From contig CACOJS010000004.1 of NCBI GenBank assembly GCA_902627495.1, forward strand, positions 1 to 64,000: 64,000 bases of DNA, read 5' to 3'. The notes beneath the pieces are model-generated. The model was not told the DNA's origin. It did no database searches and saw only the letters and a list, made by a program, of their open reading frames with translations. A program made the position numbers and the translations under genes. Source of the stretch: Hydrogenophilales bacterium. GTDB taxonomy: Bacteria; Pseudomonadota; Gammaproteobacteria; Burkholderiales; Eutrophovitaceae. Shown here one piece after another: positions 19,600 through 27,818 of this stretch (positions are counted from its first letter, which is position 1; every line of letters starts with the position of its first letter).

Positions 19600-20136
19600 A
19601 TGAGAACTGCTCTTTTAATATTCGCTATTTTAAGTATCTTTGTGGCAAAGAATTCAATTTCTCGAGATTACCTTTATTTGGATGACAAGACGTTATATAA
19701 AAAGGGGGAATATCTATACGAGTTTGGAATATTAAAGATTGACGTATACAAAATATCCTTATATTGCGACACAGCCAGCTGTACTCAAGCTGATATTTTG
19801 AGCAATAAGGGTTCCTATGCCCTGCAATTCATATACCAGCGCGATATTAAAAGTAAGTATTCAAAAAAGGGTTGGGAAAAAGGTTTAAAAAAAAATCTCA
19901 AGAAAAACTATATCAACTACATTCGCGAGGTAAATTGGTTGAAGGAAATAACTACAGACTATAAAAAAAATGACGAAGTTATTTTACATGTCAATCGTGG
20001 CAAATTAACTTTCCACAAAAATAATGAGATCCTGGCTGAAACTAAAAATGCTAAATTAACTGAAATTATATTTCTTCCTTGGTTAGGAAATAACCCTATC
20101 AACAAAGCGGTTAAGAAAAAGTTGTTAGAAATGTAA
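19600..20136 (+). CDS. Secreted chalcone isomerase-like fold protein
   Basis: The product is 178 residues, with signal peptide MRTALLIFAILSIFVAKNSIS. The mature domain follows the bacterial chalcone-isomerase-like pattern: LYKKGEYLYEFGILKIDVYKISLYCD, then YALQFIYQRDIKSKY..GWEKGLKKN, NDEVILHVNRGKLTFHKN and the terminal IFLPWLGNNPINKAVKKKLL. Members are periplasmic proteins of unknown activity, probably lipid-binding rather than true isomerases. It stands downstream of hairpin repeat A and a doubtful short frame. The assignment rests on pattern similarity only. Confidence 0.65.
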   Translation: MRTALLIFAILSIFVAKNSISRDYLYLDDKTLYKKGEYLYEFGILKIDVYKISLYCDTASCTQADILSNKGSYALQFIYQRDIKSKYSKKGWEKGLKKNLKKNYINYIREVNWLKEITTDYKKNDEVILHVNRGKLTFHKNNEILAETKNAKLTEIIFLPWLGNNPINKAVKKKLLEM

Positions 20137-20393
20137 ATTTACGTTTCACATTGGATCAGATAACTGTTCGTTACCTTCCATGCCTACTCCCCCTATACCC
20201 AATGGTGTATCAGCCTTCAAGTAGGAACGTCTATCTACCAGTGGTGGAAATTACACGAACTTTTGAGTACGTATCTATGGAGGTTTTAGTGGACAGCGAT
20301 AGCTGTCTTAGTGTTGATCAGATCGGAGTTTTCCTAATTTTCATAAGCCTCTTTACTCATTTTTACGGAGTATTATTTTCTCATCATCCCAGT

Positions 20394-20651
20394 TCACCAT
20401 AACACATGAGGACTCTGGGATTCCTCCTTAGGCTCAGGTAGATTCTTCTCCATAGGGAAAAGTTTGACGTAGAGCCTATAGAACTCTCCTCGGTTTTTAG
20501 CATCTTCCATAGCCCATTTTACTATGCCATCGTCGCCTCTCAAACGGCCTAAGGTTTACGTTAGATTGTCCCTTACATGTCGGGGTACTTTGTTGAGAGC
20601 ACCCTTAGGTAGTCCCGCTCCCATTCTGGCACCACCGTGACCATTCTCCAC
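20394..20651 (-). pseudogene. Phage-type small protein gene inactivated by one stop codon
   Basis: The complement has a strong Shine-Dalgarno AAGGAGG nine bases before GTG 20651. The frame reads ENGHGGARMGAGLPKGALNK, VPRHVRDNLT, a TAA stop at codon 32, then TLGRLRGDDGIVKWAMED and FYRLYVKLFPMEK. The pattern GGAR-x-GAG-x-PKGALNK followed by a GG..VKWA..F..L..K..P helix is common in small phage proteins encoded near the terminase. One TAC/TAT to TAA change would account for the break, so decay appears recent. No other convincing phage gene is nearby. Confidence 0.55.
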
Positions 20652-20802
20652 TTGATAGGTCCTCCTTATTTAATCAAGTTGCCTTCCTGTATTTTTACAT
20701 TATTTTACGGTTTCCTATCGAATAAAACACTGATTTTAATATTTTTTTTGAATTTAATTATGGTCCATCTATGTACATGTACATGTATTCATATTGCCAT
20801 GT

Positions 20803-21255
20803 CTAGTCCTTCTTTTGTTTTTCCATTTGCAGCTGTTTTTCTATTTGTAGCAAACGATCATAATATTTTTTTCGCTCATTGGGATCACAGACTGTGTTTA
20901 GGATTATTTCACTGGCTGAATCAGGAGGTGGGTACAACCACTCCGCATTTTCTCCTTCGGACGTATAATTTACATCTCCACCACCCATCGGTTCTTTGTA
21001 ACTGTAATAATTCAAGGGTTTAGTTCGAAATAACTTACAATCACCTTGACTGTAGGTTTTCATAGACATAATTCCATTATGTGCTGGTTTTGCCAAACTA
21101 ACCATATGCCAAAAATAAACATATCCATCTACTTCTCTTATCCTGTCAAAATCAAGATAGAAGGTAGTAAAGCCATCAGGTGAAGCGACCGGCCACCACT
21201 CTGCATAGGATGGTGATGAGAATATCAGTAAGGCGATTAGGATTAGTTTTTTCAT
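20803..21255 (-). CDS. Secreted surface-adhesin-E-like protein
   Basis: The product is 150 residues from ATG 21255; the longer frame from 21282 adds nine residues before the signal peptide MKKLILIALLIFSSPSYA. The mature part, EWWPVASPDGFTTFYLDFDRI, then YVYFWHMVSL, DCKLFRTKPL and NTVCDPNERKKYYDRL, follows the surface-adhesin protein E pattern: an N-terminal W, a Y-D-F strand, a central C and a closing VC. The function of the family is poorly known. The C-terminus adds a coiled, Lys/Gln-rich tail. Two shorter relatives are encoded at 43441 and 48126, so this is a local paralogous family. Confidence 0.65.
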   Translation of the reverse strand: MKKLILIALLIFSSPSYAEWWPVASPDGFTTFYLDFDRIREVDGYVYFWHMVSLAKPAHNGIMSMKTYSQGDCKLFRTKPLNYYSYKEPMGGGDVNYTSEGENAEWLYPPPDSASEIILNTVCDPNERKKYYDRLLQIEKQLQMEKQKKD

Positions 21256-21515
21256 TGGCTTTTCCCTTTTTATAACCCTCAAAAACGTCTGCTTGACGAT
21301 CCTCTAGGGTTACTCCTTTTTCAACCCCTTCAAGGTTTCCAGTATCTTAACCTGTCTCTCCAAAAAAAGATTCATCTTCTTATCAAGCTCCTCCACCTTT
21401 TCTGTCAGCTTATCTAACTTTTCTTCCATGTTTACTCCTCCTCTTTAGCCTTTTTCAACTCCTAGTAAAGATACTAGGTGGTTCCATCAGGTAGGAATTA
21501 ATTAGGTAGTATAGG

Positions 21516-21846
21516 TTAGTCCTGTCCTGTCCTGTCCTGTCCTGTCCTGTCCTGTCCTATCCTATCCTGTCCTTCCATCCCCATTAGTCTAATTCTTCGC
21601 AGTTCCAAACTTTTTTTTATCAAATTATCTAAAGTCATAAGACTTCCGTATTTGTCGTAGAACTCCCACTTACCTATCTTCTTATCGTTCTTCATTTGTC
21701 CTCTCACCGCTAACTGACCCCCTCAGCTTATACAGTTCCCTAAGTCCATCTCGTTCTATTAAGTGGTAATAATCAACTTCCTCACTCCACACCACAGGAG
21801 AAGAAAAAAGAAATAAGGTTGTCAATAATAGGGTTAGAGATTTCAT
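21516..21846 (-). pseudogene. Frameshifted secreted YwqK/MORN_2-like gene
   Basis: From ATG 21846 one frame encodes signal peptide MKSLTLLLTTLFLFSSPVVWS and EEVDYYHLIERDGLRELYKL, the usual N-terminus of YwqK-family proteins, then SVSGERTNEER and a stop. The expected continuation, GQMKNDKKIGKWEFYDKYGS, a MORN_2 repeat, is in another frame starting within GAGAGGACAA near 21700. One indel joins them. The second frame then runs through the CCTGT repeat. I read it as one broken gene. Families of this type are often annotated as antitoxins, which is unproven. Confidence 0.65.
21521..21570. repeat. Pentanucleotide tandem repeat (CCTGT)n
   Basis: Seven perfect CCTGT units are followed by two CCTAT and one CCTGT. 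In the minus-strand reading frame this encodes GQDRT-type repeats. Five-base units change the frame on slippage, as in phase-variable genes, although here the gene upstream is already frameshifted. Confidence 0.95.
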
Positions 21847-21890
21847 ATAAGCATCATAAGTGTTCAAAATATCTCCTGAATCCCCTTAAA

Positions 21891-21970
21891 TATACCCCAA
21901 AATAACACTCGTCAATTATTTTTTACCTCCCCTAGCAATGGGGGTATTATTATTTGGTAAACCTTAACGT
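21891..21970 (+). repeat. Hairpin intergenic repeat A, copy 2
   Basis: TATACCCCAAAATAACACTC, TTATTTTTTACCTCCCC and hairpin TACCTCC/GGGGGTA followed by TATTATTTGGTAAACC. It lies upstream of the broken YwqK-like gene (minus) and a MORN scrap (plus). Confidence 0.85.
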
Positions 21971-21995
21971 GTGTTTTAGAAAAATTGCTTGGGAT

Positions 21996-22043
21996 TGCTA
22001 CTACGTTGGCGAATGGAAAGATAATAAAAAAACATGGGAAAGG
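21996..22043 (+). pseudogene. MORN-repeat scrap
   Basis: Sixteen codons read CYYVGEWKDNKKTWER, a single MORN repeat like the VGEWKDN units of the gene at 47108. No signal peptide or other repeats surround it, so it is a remnant after repeat A copy 2. Confidence 0.4.
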
Positions 22044-22205
22044 GAAAGATTTAGAAGACCGCCTACCGTCTTGTATCAAAGGTTGAAATTCATGATTTTA
22101 AAGTTGGGGGGTCTTGGCGGACGTGATAGACTTTTTATTTAATTGTTTTGTTGGGTGGTTAAATAGCTACCAATTAATCTATTCCATGAATTTATAAGGA
22201 CCGTT

Positions 22206-23351
22206 ATGACCAACTCGATTCCGTCTGTCGCTTTACAGTTACAATCGTTAATCCGTAACGAGGGTGAGCTAGTAATATCATTAGCCGAGGTTGAGGTGCC
22301 CGAGCCTGAGGCGGATGAGGTGCTCGTTCGCGTAGAGGGCACACCAATTAATCCGTCTGATTTAGGATTACTTTTTGGCGCTGCCGATATGAGTGCTGCC
22401 GTTATGTCTGGAAGCGGTGAACGACCTGTCATAACTGCACCAGTACCTGAAAAAGCGATGAAGGCTATGGCTGGGAGACTCGACCAACCTATGCCAGTAG
22501 GTAATGAGGGAGCGGGAGTGGTAGTTAAAGCTGGTAGGTCCGCTGCTGCTCAAAGCTTAATCGGTAAAAAAGTCGCCATGCTTGGGGGTGCAATGTATGC
22601 TCAGTATCGCTGTATTAGTATTGATCGATGCCTAAAACTTCCTGATGATACATCGGCGGCAGAAGGAGCAAGCTGCTTTGTTAATCCAATCACTGCTCTT
22701 GGTATGGTTGAAACTATGCATAGCGAAGGACACAAGGGCTTGGTCCATGCGGCCGCGGCATCTAATTTAGGTCTAATGCTCAACCGAATCTGTGTCACGG
22801 ACGGGATTCCGTTAGTTAATATCGTGCGGAAACAAGAGCAGGTTGATTTGCTGAAATCCCAGGGAGCAAAGTTTGTTTGTAATACCGAATCTCCTGATTT
22901 TTTAGCTAAATTAACCGATGCGATTGCTGCTAACCATGCTACCTTGGCTTTTGACCCCATCGGGGGAGGTAGGTTAGCAGGCCAAATACTAACCGGTATG
23001 GAGGCAGCTCTAAATCGCAACCCCATGGAATACAGCCGTTATGGTTCGACAACCCATAAACAAATTTATATTTACGGCATGCTAGATACATCTAAAACCG
23101 AATTTGTGCGTAATTTCGGTTTTTCGTGGGGAATGGGTGGTTGGCTATTATTTAACTTCTTAGAAAAAATTGGCCCGGCCGCAGAGGAGAAGCTGCGCCA
23201 ACGTGTCGCAAGCGAATTAAAAACGATTTTCGCAAGTCATTACTCTCATGAAGTTTCTTTAGCTGAGACTTTGCAGGTGGATGCGATTAAGGCGTACACA
23301 AAAAAATCTACAGGGGCTAAGTATTTAATAAATCCAAACAAAGGGTTTTAG
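22206..23351 (+). CDS. MDR-superfamily NAD(P)-dependent oxidoreductase, zinc-independent
   Basis: A 381-residue medium-chain dehydrogenase/reductase. The N-terminal GroES-like domain (VLVRVEGTPINPSDLGLLFG, PVGNEGAGVV) lacks the catalytic-zinc Cys/His set. The nucleotide-binding domain has LVHAAAASNLGLMLNRIC in place of GxGxxG, and FDPIGGGRLAGQIL. This resembles alkene/enoyl-type reductases, with an inserted acidic N-terminal loop (residues 60-85). Its G+C content is visibly higher than the surrounding genes (for example GAGGTGCCCGAGCCTGAGG), a hint of different origin. It has a good start context (AAGGACCGTT then ATG) and no operon partner. Confidence 0.8.
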   Translation: MTNSIPSVALQLQSLIRNEGELVISLAEVEVPEPEADEVLVRVEGTPINPSDLGLLFGAADMSAAVMSGSGERPVITAPVPEKAMKAMAGRLDQPMPVGNEGAGVVVKAGRSAAAQSLIGKKVAMLGGAMYAQYRCISIDRCLKLPDDTSAAEGASCFVNPITALGMVETMHSEGHKGLVHAAAASNLGLMLNRICVTDGIPLVNIVRKQEQVDLLKSQGAKFVCNTESPDFLAKLTDAIAANHATLAFDPIGGGRLAGQILTGMEAALNRNPMEYSRYGSTTHKQIYIYGMLDTSKTEFVRNFGFSWGMGGWLLFNFLEKIGPAAEEKLRQRVASELKTIFASHYSHEVSLAETLQVDAIKAYTKKSTGAKYLINPNKGF

Positions 23352-23507
23352 TTCGAGTCTTGGATTACACATTACTCGTTAATTTAATTTAGGTTGATGA
23401 TCTTTAAGGTTCTGCGTATTTTTTTTATCTACCCATACTTTGTTTAATTCTGTAGTTGATCCAAGAGATCATTCTTAGCCCAGCATAAGTATCAAATCCC
23501 GCTTATG

Positions 23508-23582
23508 CCCACCCCGGGGTAACCTCCCTATTTATTATTTTCAGTCGCTTCAATCTATATATTTATTAATCTGCTCAGTAGA
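23508..23582 (-). repeat. Cyclase 3'-flank repeat B, copy 1
   Basis: Contains the palindrome-like CACCCCGGGGTAA, then CTATTTATTATTTTCAG and TCTATATATTTATTAATCTG. The same block follows the stop codons of cyclase genes at 25.5 and 32.1 kb. Here it follows a cyclase stump. Confidence 0.8.
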
Positions 23583-23766
23583 CTAGAGTTTTTTTAGAAG
23601 CATTTCTACGTTTTCACTAAAGTGTTCGATTTTGTCTTTCATAACAGTCATATCTTTTTTCATTTTTTTTAATTCTAATAATTCTCTCTTGGTCGGCTTC
23701 TTTTCAATTTCTTTTTTCTCGTTCTTATCTTTGCTTTTTCTTCCGGTCACCGAAAACACATTAATC
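23583..23766 (-). pseudogene. 3' remnant of a class III cyclase gene
   Basis: The complement encodes EINVFSVTGRKSKDKNEKK, EIEKKPTKREL and a coiled tail ending EMLLKKL-stop. This matches the last ~60 residues of the cyclases at 27819 and 25550. Upstream of 23766 the similarity to cyclase DNA stops abruptly and no catalytic domain follows. It is a deletion scar of an eighth member of the cyclase family, still followed by its 3' flank repeat. Confidence 0.85.
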
Positions 23767-23820
23767 TCTGGACATATAGCTCTTATCAGCTTGTGCTGTG
23801 TAATCCAAAAACAAGATAAA

Positions 23821-23912
23821 TGTACCCCAAAATACCCCCCGTCACTTATTTTTTACCTCTCCTTGCAATGGGGGTATTATTATCTGATGAACCATAACTG
23901 GTATGGGGAAAC
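23821..23912 (+). repeat. Hairpin intergenic repeat A, copy 3
   Basis: TGTACCCCAAAATACCCCCC, TTATTTTTTACCTCTCC, GCAATGGGGGTATTATTATC and AACTGGTATGGGGAAACA, ending at the start of the MORN gene. This is the best copy for seeing the continuous repeat-to-gene arrangement. Confidence 0.85.
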
Positions 23913-23915
23913 AAT

Positions 23916-24206
23916 GTGAGAGTTCTACTGCTTTTATTCTTATCTCTATTTCTAACATCACAGAGTTGGGCTCAGAGTAATTTGCCTGATTTCAGAGGGT
24001 CTCATGGCTCTCACTGGGATGACTGCCTCGGGACTTACACTTCGGCTAATGACGATAAATACGTTGGGGAATGGCAGATCGGACTGACGCACGGCCAAGA
24101 GACTTACACTTGGGATGTCGGTCATAAATATTTTGGTGGATATAATGACCGTGTTCGTCACGGGCACAGAATATGCTGGTTACAGACAAAAAAGATATAC
24201 CCTTAA
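23916..24206 (+). CDS. Secreted MORN-repeat protein, truncated
   Basis: The product is 96 residues from GTG 23916, preceded by TGGGGAAAC. The signal peptide MRVLLLLFLSLFLTSQSWAQ is followed by NLPDFRGSHGSHWDDCLGTY, DDKYVGEWQIGLTHGQETYTW and a decayed second repeat. Compared with the ~240-residue paralog at 47108 it ends abruptly at RICWLQTKKIYP-stop, in the middle of the third repeat, so it may be a pseudogene. MORN repeats bind lipids or act as scaffolds, and bacterial secreted forms are uncharacterised. Confidence 0.55.
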   Translation: MRVLLLLFLSLFLTSQSWAQSNLPDFRGSHGSHWDDCLGTYTSANDDKYVGEWQIGLTHGQETYTWDVGHKYFGGYNDRVRHGHRICWLQTKKIYP

Positions 24207-24230
24207 CGAATTAGTCTTCTTTTATACGAT

Positions 24231-25451
24231 ATGAGTATTTCATTAAAGCAAATTGAGAGTGCATACGGGATTATCCAACGAAAAATACGTCGAACAGAGT
24301 TAAGTTATTCCTATGAGTTATCTAAACGACTAGGATGTAACATTTTCATTAAATATGAAAATAGACAGTTTACTGGATCTTTCAAAATAAGAGGAGCATA
24401 TAATAAAATAATTGCGCTACCGACGGAAAAAAAAAACCGTGGTGTGATTAGTCTTTCGGCAGGAAATCATGCTCAAGGTGTTGCTTTTTGTTCGTCAGAA
24501 ATCGGCGTTAATTCGACGATAGTAATGCCGAGTACAACACCCTTTACCAAAATACAAAGAACTAAAAGCTTCGGTGGGAACGTGGTTATCAAAGGAAATA
24601 ACTTAGAGGATGCCAATAAATCGGTGATAATATTGGCCGAAAAAAATAACTTAACAAATGTTCATCCATTTGACGACTGGGACGTTATTGCTGGACAAGG
24701 AACTTTAGGTCTAGAAATTGCCGAAGATATTGATCATTTGGATTATTTATTTGTTCCGGTCGGAGGTGGTGGACTGATTAGTGGTTGTGCGATTGCGATG
24801 AATGAACTTAAGCCTAAGACTAAAGTAATTGGCATACAGACAAAGAAATTTCCATCGATTCATAATACCCTTCACCAGAAAAAAATAAAAGAGACCGGAG
24901 CTACGATAGCAGACGGAATTGCCGTAGAAAGAATTGGGGAGAAACCTCTTGAAGTCATTAACAAACATGTAGAAGACGTTATCACGGTTGAGGAAGAATC
25001 AATTGAGCAGGCTATAGCAATTCTAGTCTCTACTGAAAAAGCTGTAACTGAAGGAGCGGGTGCCATTGGTCTCGCCGCACTACTCGAAAATATTCAACGT
25101 TTTGCAAATAAAAAAGTTGGCATTATTTTATGTGGTGGCAACATTGACGCGAAAGTTTTGTCTTCCGTGTTGATGCGTCATTTGGTTCGCACAGGGCAAA
25201 TTAATACGATAACAATAGAAATTCCTGATAAACCCGGGCGTTTGAACTCCATTTCAAGTATTTGTAGCCAATTTGGTGCCAATATCTTAGAGGTTAATCA
25301 CAGTAGATTTACGATGGACTTGCCTACTAGCTTTGCTAAACTGGATATAATGCTTGAAACACAAAATCAAGATCATTTGGATAAAATTTTGGAGAAAATT
25401 CGAGATCTGGGATTTCCAGTAACTCTTGAAAAAAAAATAATTAAAAATTAG
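24231..25451 (+). CDS. Threonine ammonia-lyase (threonine dehydratase) with ACT domain
   Basis: A 406-residue PLP fold type II enzyme: Lys52 in GSFKIRGAYNK forms the Schiff base, SLSAGNHAQGVAF is the phosphate/substrate loop and VPVGGGGLISG is the PLP phosphate glycine loop. A C-terminal ACT domain (about 330-406, TIEIPDKPGRLNSISSIC) makes it the TdcB/short IlvA type that converts threonine to 2-oxobutyrate and ammonia. A serine or hydroxyaspartate specificity cannot be excluded. The gene begins 24 bases after the MORN gene and stands alone among accessory genes. Confidence 0.92.
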   Translation: MSISLKQIESAYGIIQRKIRRTELSYSYELSKRLGCNIFIKYENRQFTGSFKIRGAYNKIIALPTEKKNRGVISLSAGNHAQGVAFCSSEIGVNSTIVMPSTTPFTKIQRTKSFGGNVVIKGNNLEDANKSVIILAEKNNLTNVHPFDDWDVIAGQGTLGLEIAEDIDHLDYLFVPVGGGGLISGCAIAMNELKPKTKVIGIQTKKFPSIHNTLHQKKIKETGATIADGIAVERIGEKPLEVINKHVEDVITVEEESIEQAIAILVSTEKAVTEGAGAIGLAALLENIQRFANKKVGIILCGGNIDAKVLSSVLMRHLVRTGQINTITIEIPDKPGRLNSISSICSQFGANILEVNHSRFTMDLPTSFAKLDIMLETQNQDHLDKILEKIRDLGFPVTLEKKIIKN

Positions 25452-25464
25452 TTTTTACAACTAT

Positions 25465-25549
25465 CTGGACTTAATCTCACCCCGGGCTGACCCTTCTATT
25501 TATTATTTTCATTAGCCACAATCACATAATTATTAAATTGGTCAACCGA
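25465..25549 (-). repeat. Cyclase 3'-flank repeat B, copy 2
   Basis: GGACTTAATCTCACCCCGGGCTGACC, TATTTATTATTTTCATTAG and TAATTATTAAATTGGTCAAC directly follow the stop codon of the receptor cyclase. Confidence 0.7.
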
Positions 25550-27802
25550 CTAGAGCTTTTGTAGAAGCTTTTCCATGTTTTTGTTCAATTCGTGCAAGTT
25601 ATTATCTATCCGTCCTATATCTTTTTTTATTCTCTTTATTTCTGATAATTCTTGCTTAGACGGTTGCTTCTGAATTTTATTTTTCTTATTCTCAGCTGTA
25701 CTTTTTCTCTCAACAACTGAAAATACTTTAATATCCCGACTAATCCCCTTCATTTTTATCGAATCCAACTCCTTAACCACAATATCTTCCTGTACATGAG
25801 CATATGTCTCATAACTTATTAATATCCCTCCCGGGTTAGCGGCTTTCTCTAATCTAGCTGCTATATTAACCTCCCCACCGATAATTGTATAAGTAAGCCG
25901 TTGATCACTACCAAAGTTACCTACATTGCAATACCCTGTATTGATACCCATTCTAACTTGGAAAGGATCTGAAAACCCGGATCTTTTCCATTTTTGCTGT
26001 AGCTGAGTCAACCGATCTTGCATTTCCAACGCCATATCTACACAAGCTTGTGCGTCTTTTTTTTCCCCTTGGGTTCCTGGATCACCAAAAAAAACCATCA
26101 TCGCATCGCCTATGTACTTATCAATGGTCGCCCCTCTACGAATTGCGATATCAGTCATTTCTGAAAAATATTCATTTAGATATTTTGTGAGATCCTCGGG
26201 TTGTAAGTTTTCGGATGTAGACGTAAATTCTTTTATATCAGAAAAGAAGACAGTCAGCTTTTTTCGTCTAGTGGTGATCTCCGCGTCATACTGTCCAGAA
26301 AAAAGTGCATTGTGAATTTGAGGCGGTATATATTTTGCCAATTTATTTGATATTTTCTCCAACGAATTACTCTTCTGAACAAGTTCGCTAGTTTTATCTT
26401 TCACAGTCTCCTCTAGTACTTTTTTTTGTCTCGCTGCCATTTCAGCCTGCTCACTAATATTTTTATTGAGCTTTTCTTGTATAAGTTTCGTTCTGACTAC
26501 TAGTATTAATGACATCAGTACAGCCTCAAAAGCCACTGCCAAACCTTGGAAAATCCGAGGGTCATTCAATAAGATTGTATATCTATTAACGGGCAAATAC
26601 TTAATAGGTGAATCGAACCCAAGCAAAACTGTTAAGAAAATTGTTCGAACTAGAAGGTAGAAGACAAATGCACAAAGAAAATACTTAAAAAGCACCTCTC
26701 CAGCTTTTGCTTTTTTATAACTGATAGTTAGAATAAAAATATAACAAGCATAAGTTAATAAAGAATTCAGGAAGAATAAATATTTAGAACTTAATGGTGT
26801 CCACAGTTGGGTAACAAAAGCATTAGCAACCAACAGAATAACCACGATGTTAGAGAGTCTGTGGAATATTGGATAATCGGATTTAGAGTTAATAAAACTT
26901 CGGACAAAAATAAGATACAAAATTAATTGTCCATAATTAAAAACCAAACTGAAGAAAAAAGAACTATGCAATCCGAAATAGGTATTCGTTCCAAAATCCC
27001 AATAGAATCGCGCAAGATTTTGAGATCCGTGAACCGGCATATTCAATACCGATAGTACAGATGCTAAAAGCCATATTGCATAATATAAATTTGTTTCCTC
27101 TTTGAAGTTATAGTATGAAAAAAAAGCCAAAACTAACAAAGCAAGCAAGACTCCGCTTATAATTCCCTCTAGATGCAATCCAAAACTGCGATGCTCCAAG
27201 GCAAAAATGTGATCTTTTAAAATAAATGAAAATCCTTTTGGGACATAAGCTTTTCTGAATGTTAACCGGGAGAAGATTTCAATCGTCTCCCCGGGATTAA
27301 CAGTCACTGTAGGGTATTGAGATTCAATCTTTTTCACCGTGGAAAGTTTCGCATCAAACAAGTCACGAAATTCTTCTCTAAAAAAACCTGTAGTTGGTAA
27401 TTTGGAAACGTTACCATTCACATCTCTAACGTAAGTGTCCACTTTTTTCCAGAGAGATGATGCGTTTATAGCAAATGTTTTTGCCTCCTTTAAATTACTT
27501 TTAAGACGAAAATAAGTCCAATACGAAGATTTGTAATTAAGATCTAAAAATCTCTCATGAGGCAAAAAAACATTTTTTTTCTCCAGAATATCTTTTATGG
27601 TTAAGTCCCCTCGGACGTCCTCATAGACTAAGATTGACGCTTCCGCGATGCTCGAAGAAACAGGTGTATTCGGATCAACTATAATCGGAGCAGTTTTTAC
27701 TGTTGCAGCATCTAAAATATAAGGATTCAAATACAGCAAGGCAGCAAAAAAGTAGGCGCAGGTTTTATTATATCTTATTTTTGCTGGGTAATTTACCTTC
27801 AT
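25550..27802 (-). CDS. Membrane receptor adenylate cyclase: 7TMR-DISM plus class III catalytic domain
   Basis: The product is 750 residues. A signal anchor (residues 12-35) precedes an extracellular beta domain of the DISM type (about 45-200, WTYFRLKSNLKEAKTFAINA). Seven hydrophobic helices run from about 210 to 440, then a coiled coil, and a class III cyclase homology domain at about 515-680. Metal aspartates lie in FFSDI and GDAMM, the lysine of DKYIGDAMM and the Thr of LTYTIIGG are the substrate-selecting pair of class IIIb adenylate cyclases, and VNIAARLE carries the transition-state Asn and Arg. The catalytic part and coiled tail are nearly identical to the soluble cyclases nearby, whereas the front is unrelated, showing domain swapping. 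It starts 16 bases after the next cyclase ends, so the two form an operon. Confidence 0.93.
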   Translation of the reverse strand: MKVNYPAKIRYNKTCAYFFAALLYLNPYILDAATVKTAPIIVDPNTPVSSSIAEASILVYEDVRGDLTIKDILEKKNVFLPHERFLDLNYKSSYWTYFRLKSNLKEAKTFAINASSLWKKVDTYVRDVNGNVSKLPTTGFFREEFRDLFDAKLSTVKKIESQYPTVTVNPGETIEIFSRLTFRKAYVPKGFSFILKDHIFALEHRSFGLHLEGIISGVLLALLVLAFFSYYNFKEETNLYYAIWLLASVLSVLNMPVHGSQNLARFYWDFGTNTYFGLHSSFFFSLVFNYGQLILYLIFVRSFINSKSDYPIFHRLSNIVVILLVANAFVTQLWTPLSSKYLFFLNSLLTYACYIFILTISYKKAKAGEVLFKYFLCAFVFYLLVRTIFLTVLLGFDSPIKYLPVNRYTILLNDPRIFQGLAVAFEAVLMSLILVVRTKLIQEKLNKNISEQAEMAARQKKVLEETVKDKTSELVQKSNSLEKISNKLAKYIPPQIHNALFSGQYDAEITTRRKKLTVFFSDIKEFTSTSENLQPEDLTKYLNEYFSEMTDIAIRRGATIDKYIGDAMMVFFGDPGTQGEKKDAQACVDMALEMQDRLTQLQQKWKRSGFSDPFQVRMGINTGYCNVGNFGSDQRLTYTIIGGEVNIAARLEKAANPGGILISYETYAHVQEDIVVKELDSIKMKGISRDIKVFSVVERKSTAENKKNKIQKQPSKQELSEIKRIKKDIGRIDNNLHELNKNMEKLLQKL

Positions 27803-27818
27803 TTTTTTACCTGAAATA

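Noticed and set aside
20151-20402. Plus-strand open frame of 83 codons
   Set aside because: No ribosome-binding site and no protein-like pattern; it partly overlaps the stronger phage-type pseudogene on the other strand.
21311-21429. Minus-strand coiled-coil reading frame (DKLTEKVEELDKKMNLFLER) upstream of the adhesin-E gene region
   Set aside because: It looks like a small coiled-coil gene with a good AGGAGG before ATG, but the ATG is one base out of frame and meets a stop after three codons. It is at best a frameshifted remnant, so it is not listed as a CDS.
22601-23026. Long minus-strand frame within the MDR oxidoreductase gene
   Set aside because: It is a shadow of the well-supported plus-strand gene and has no start context.
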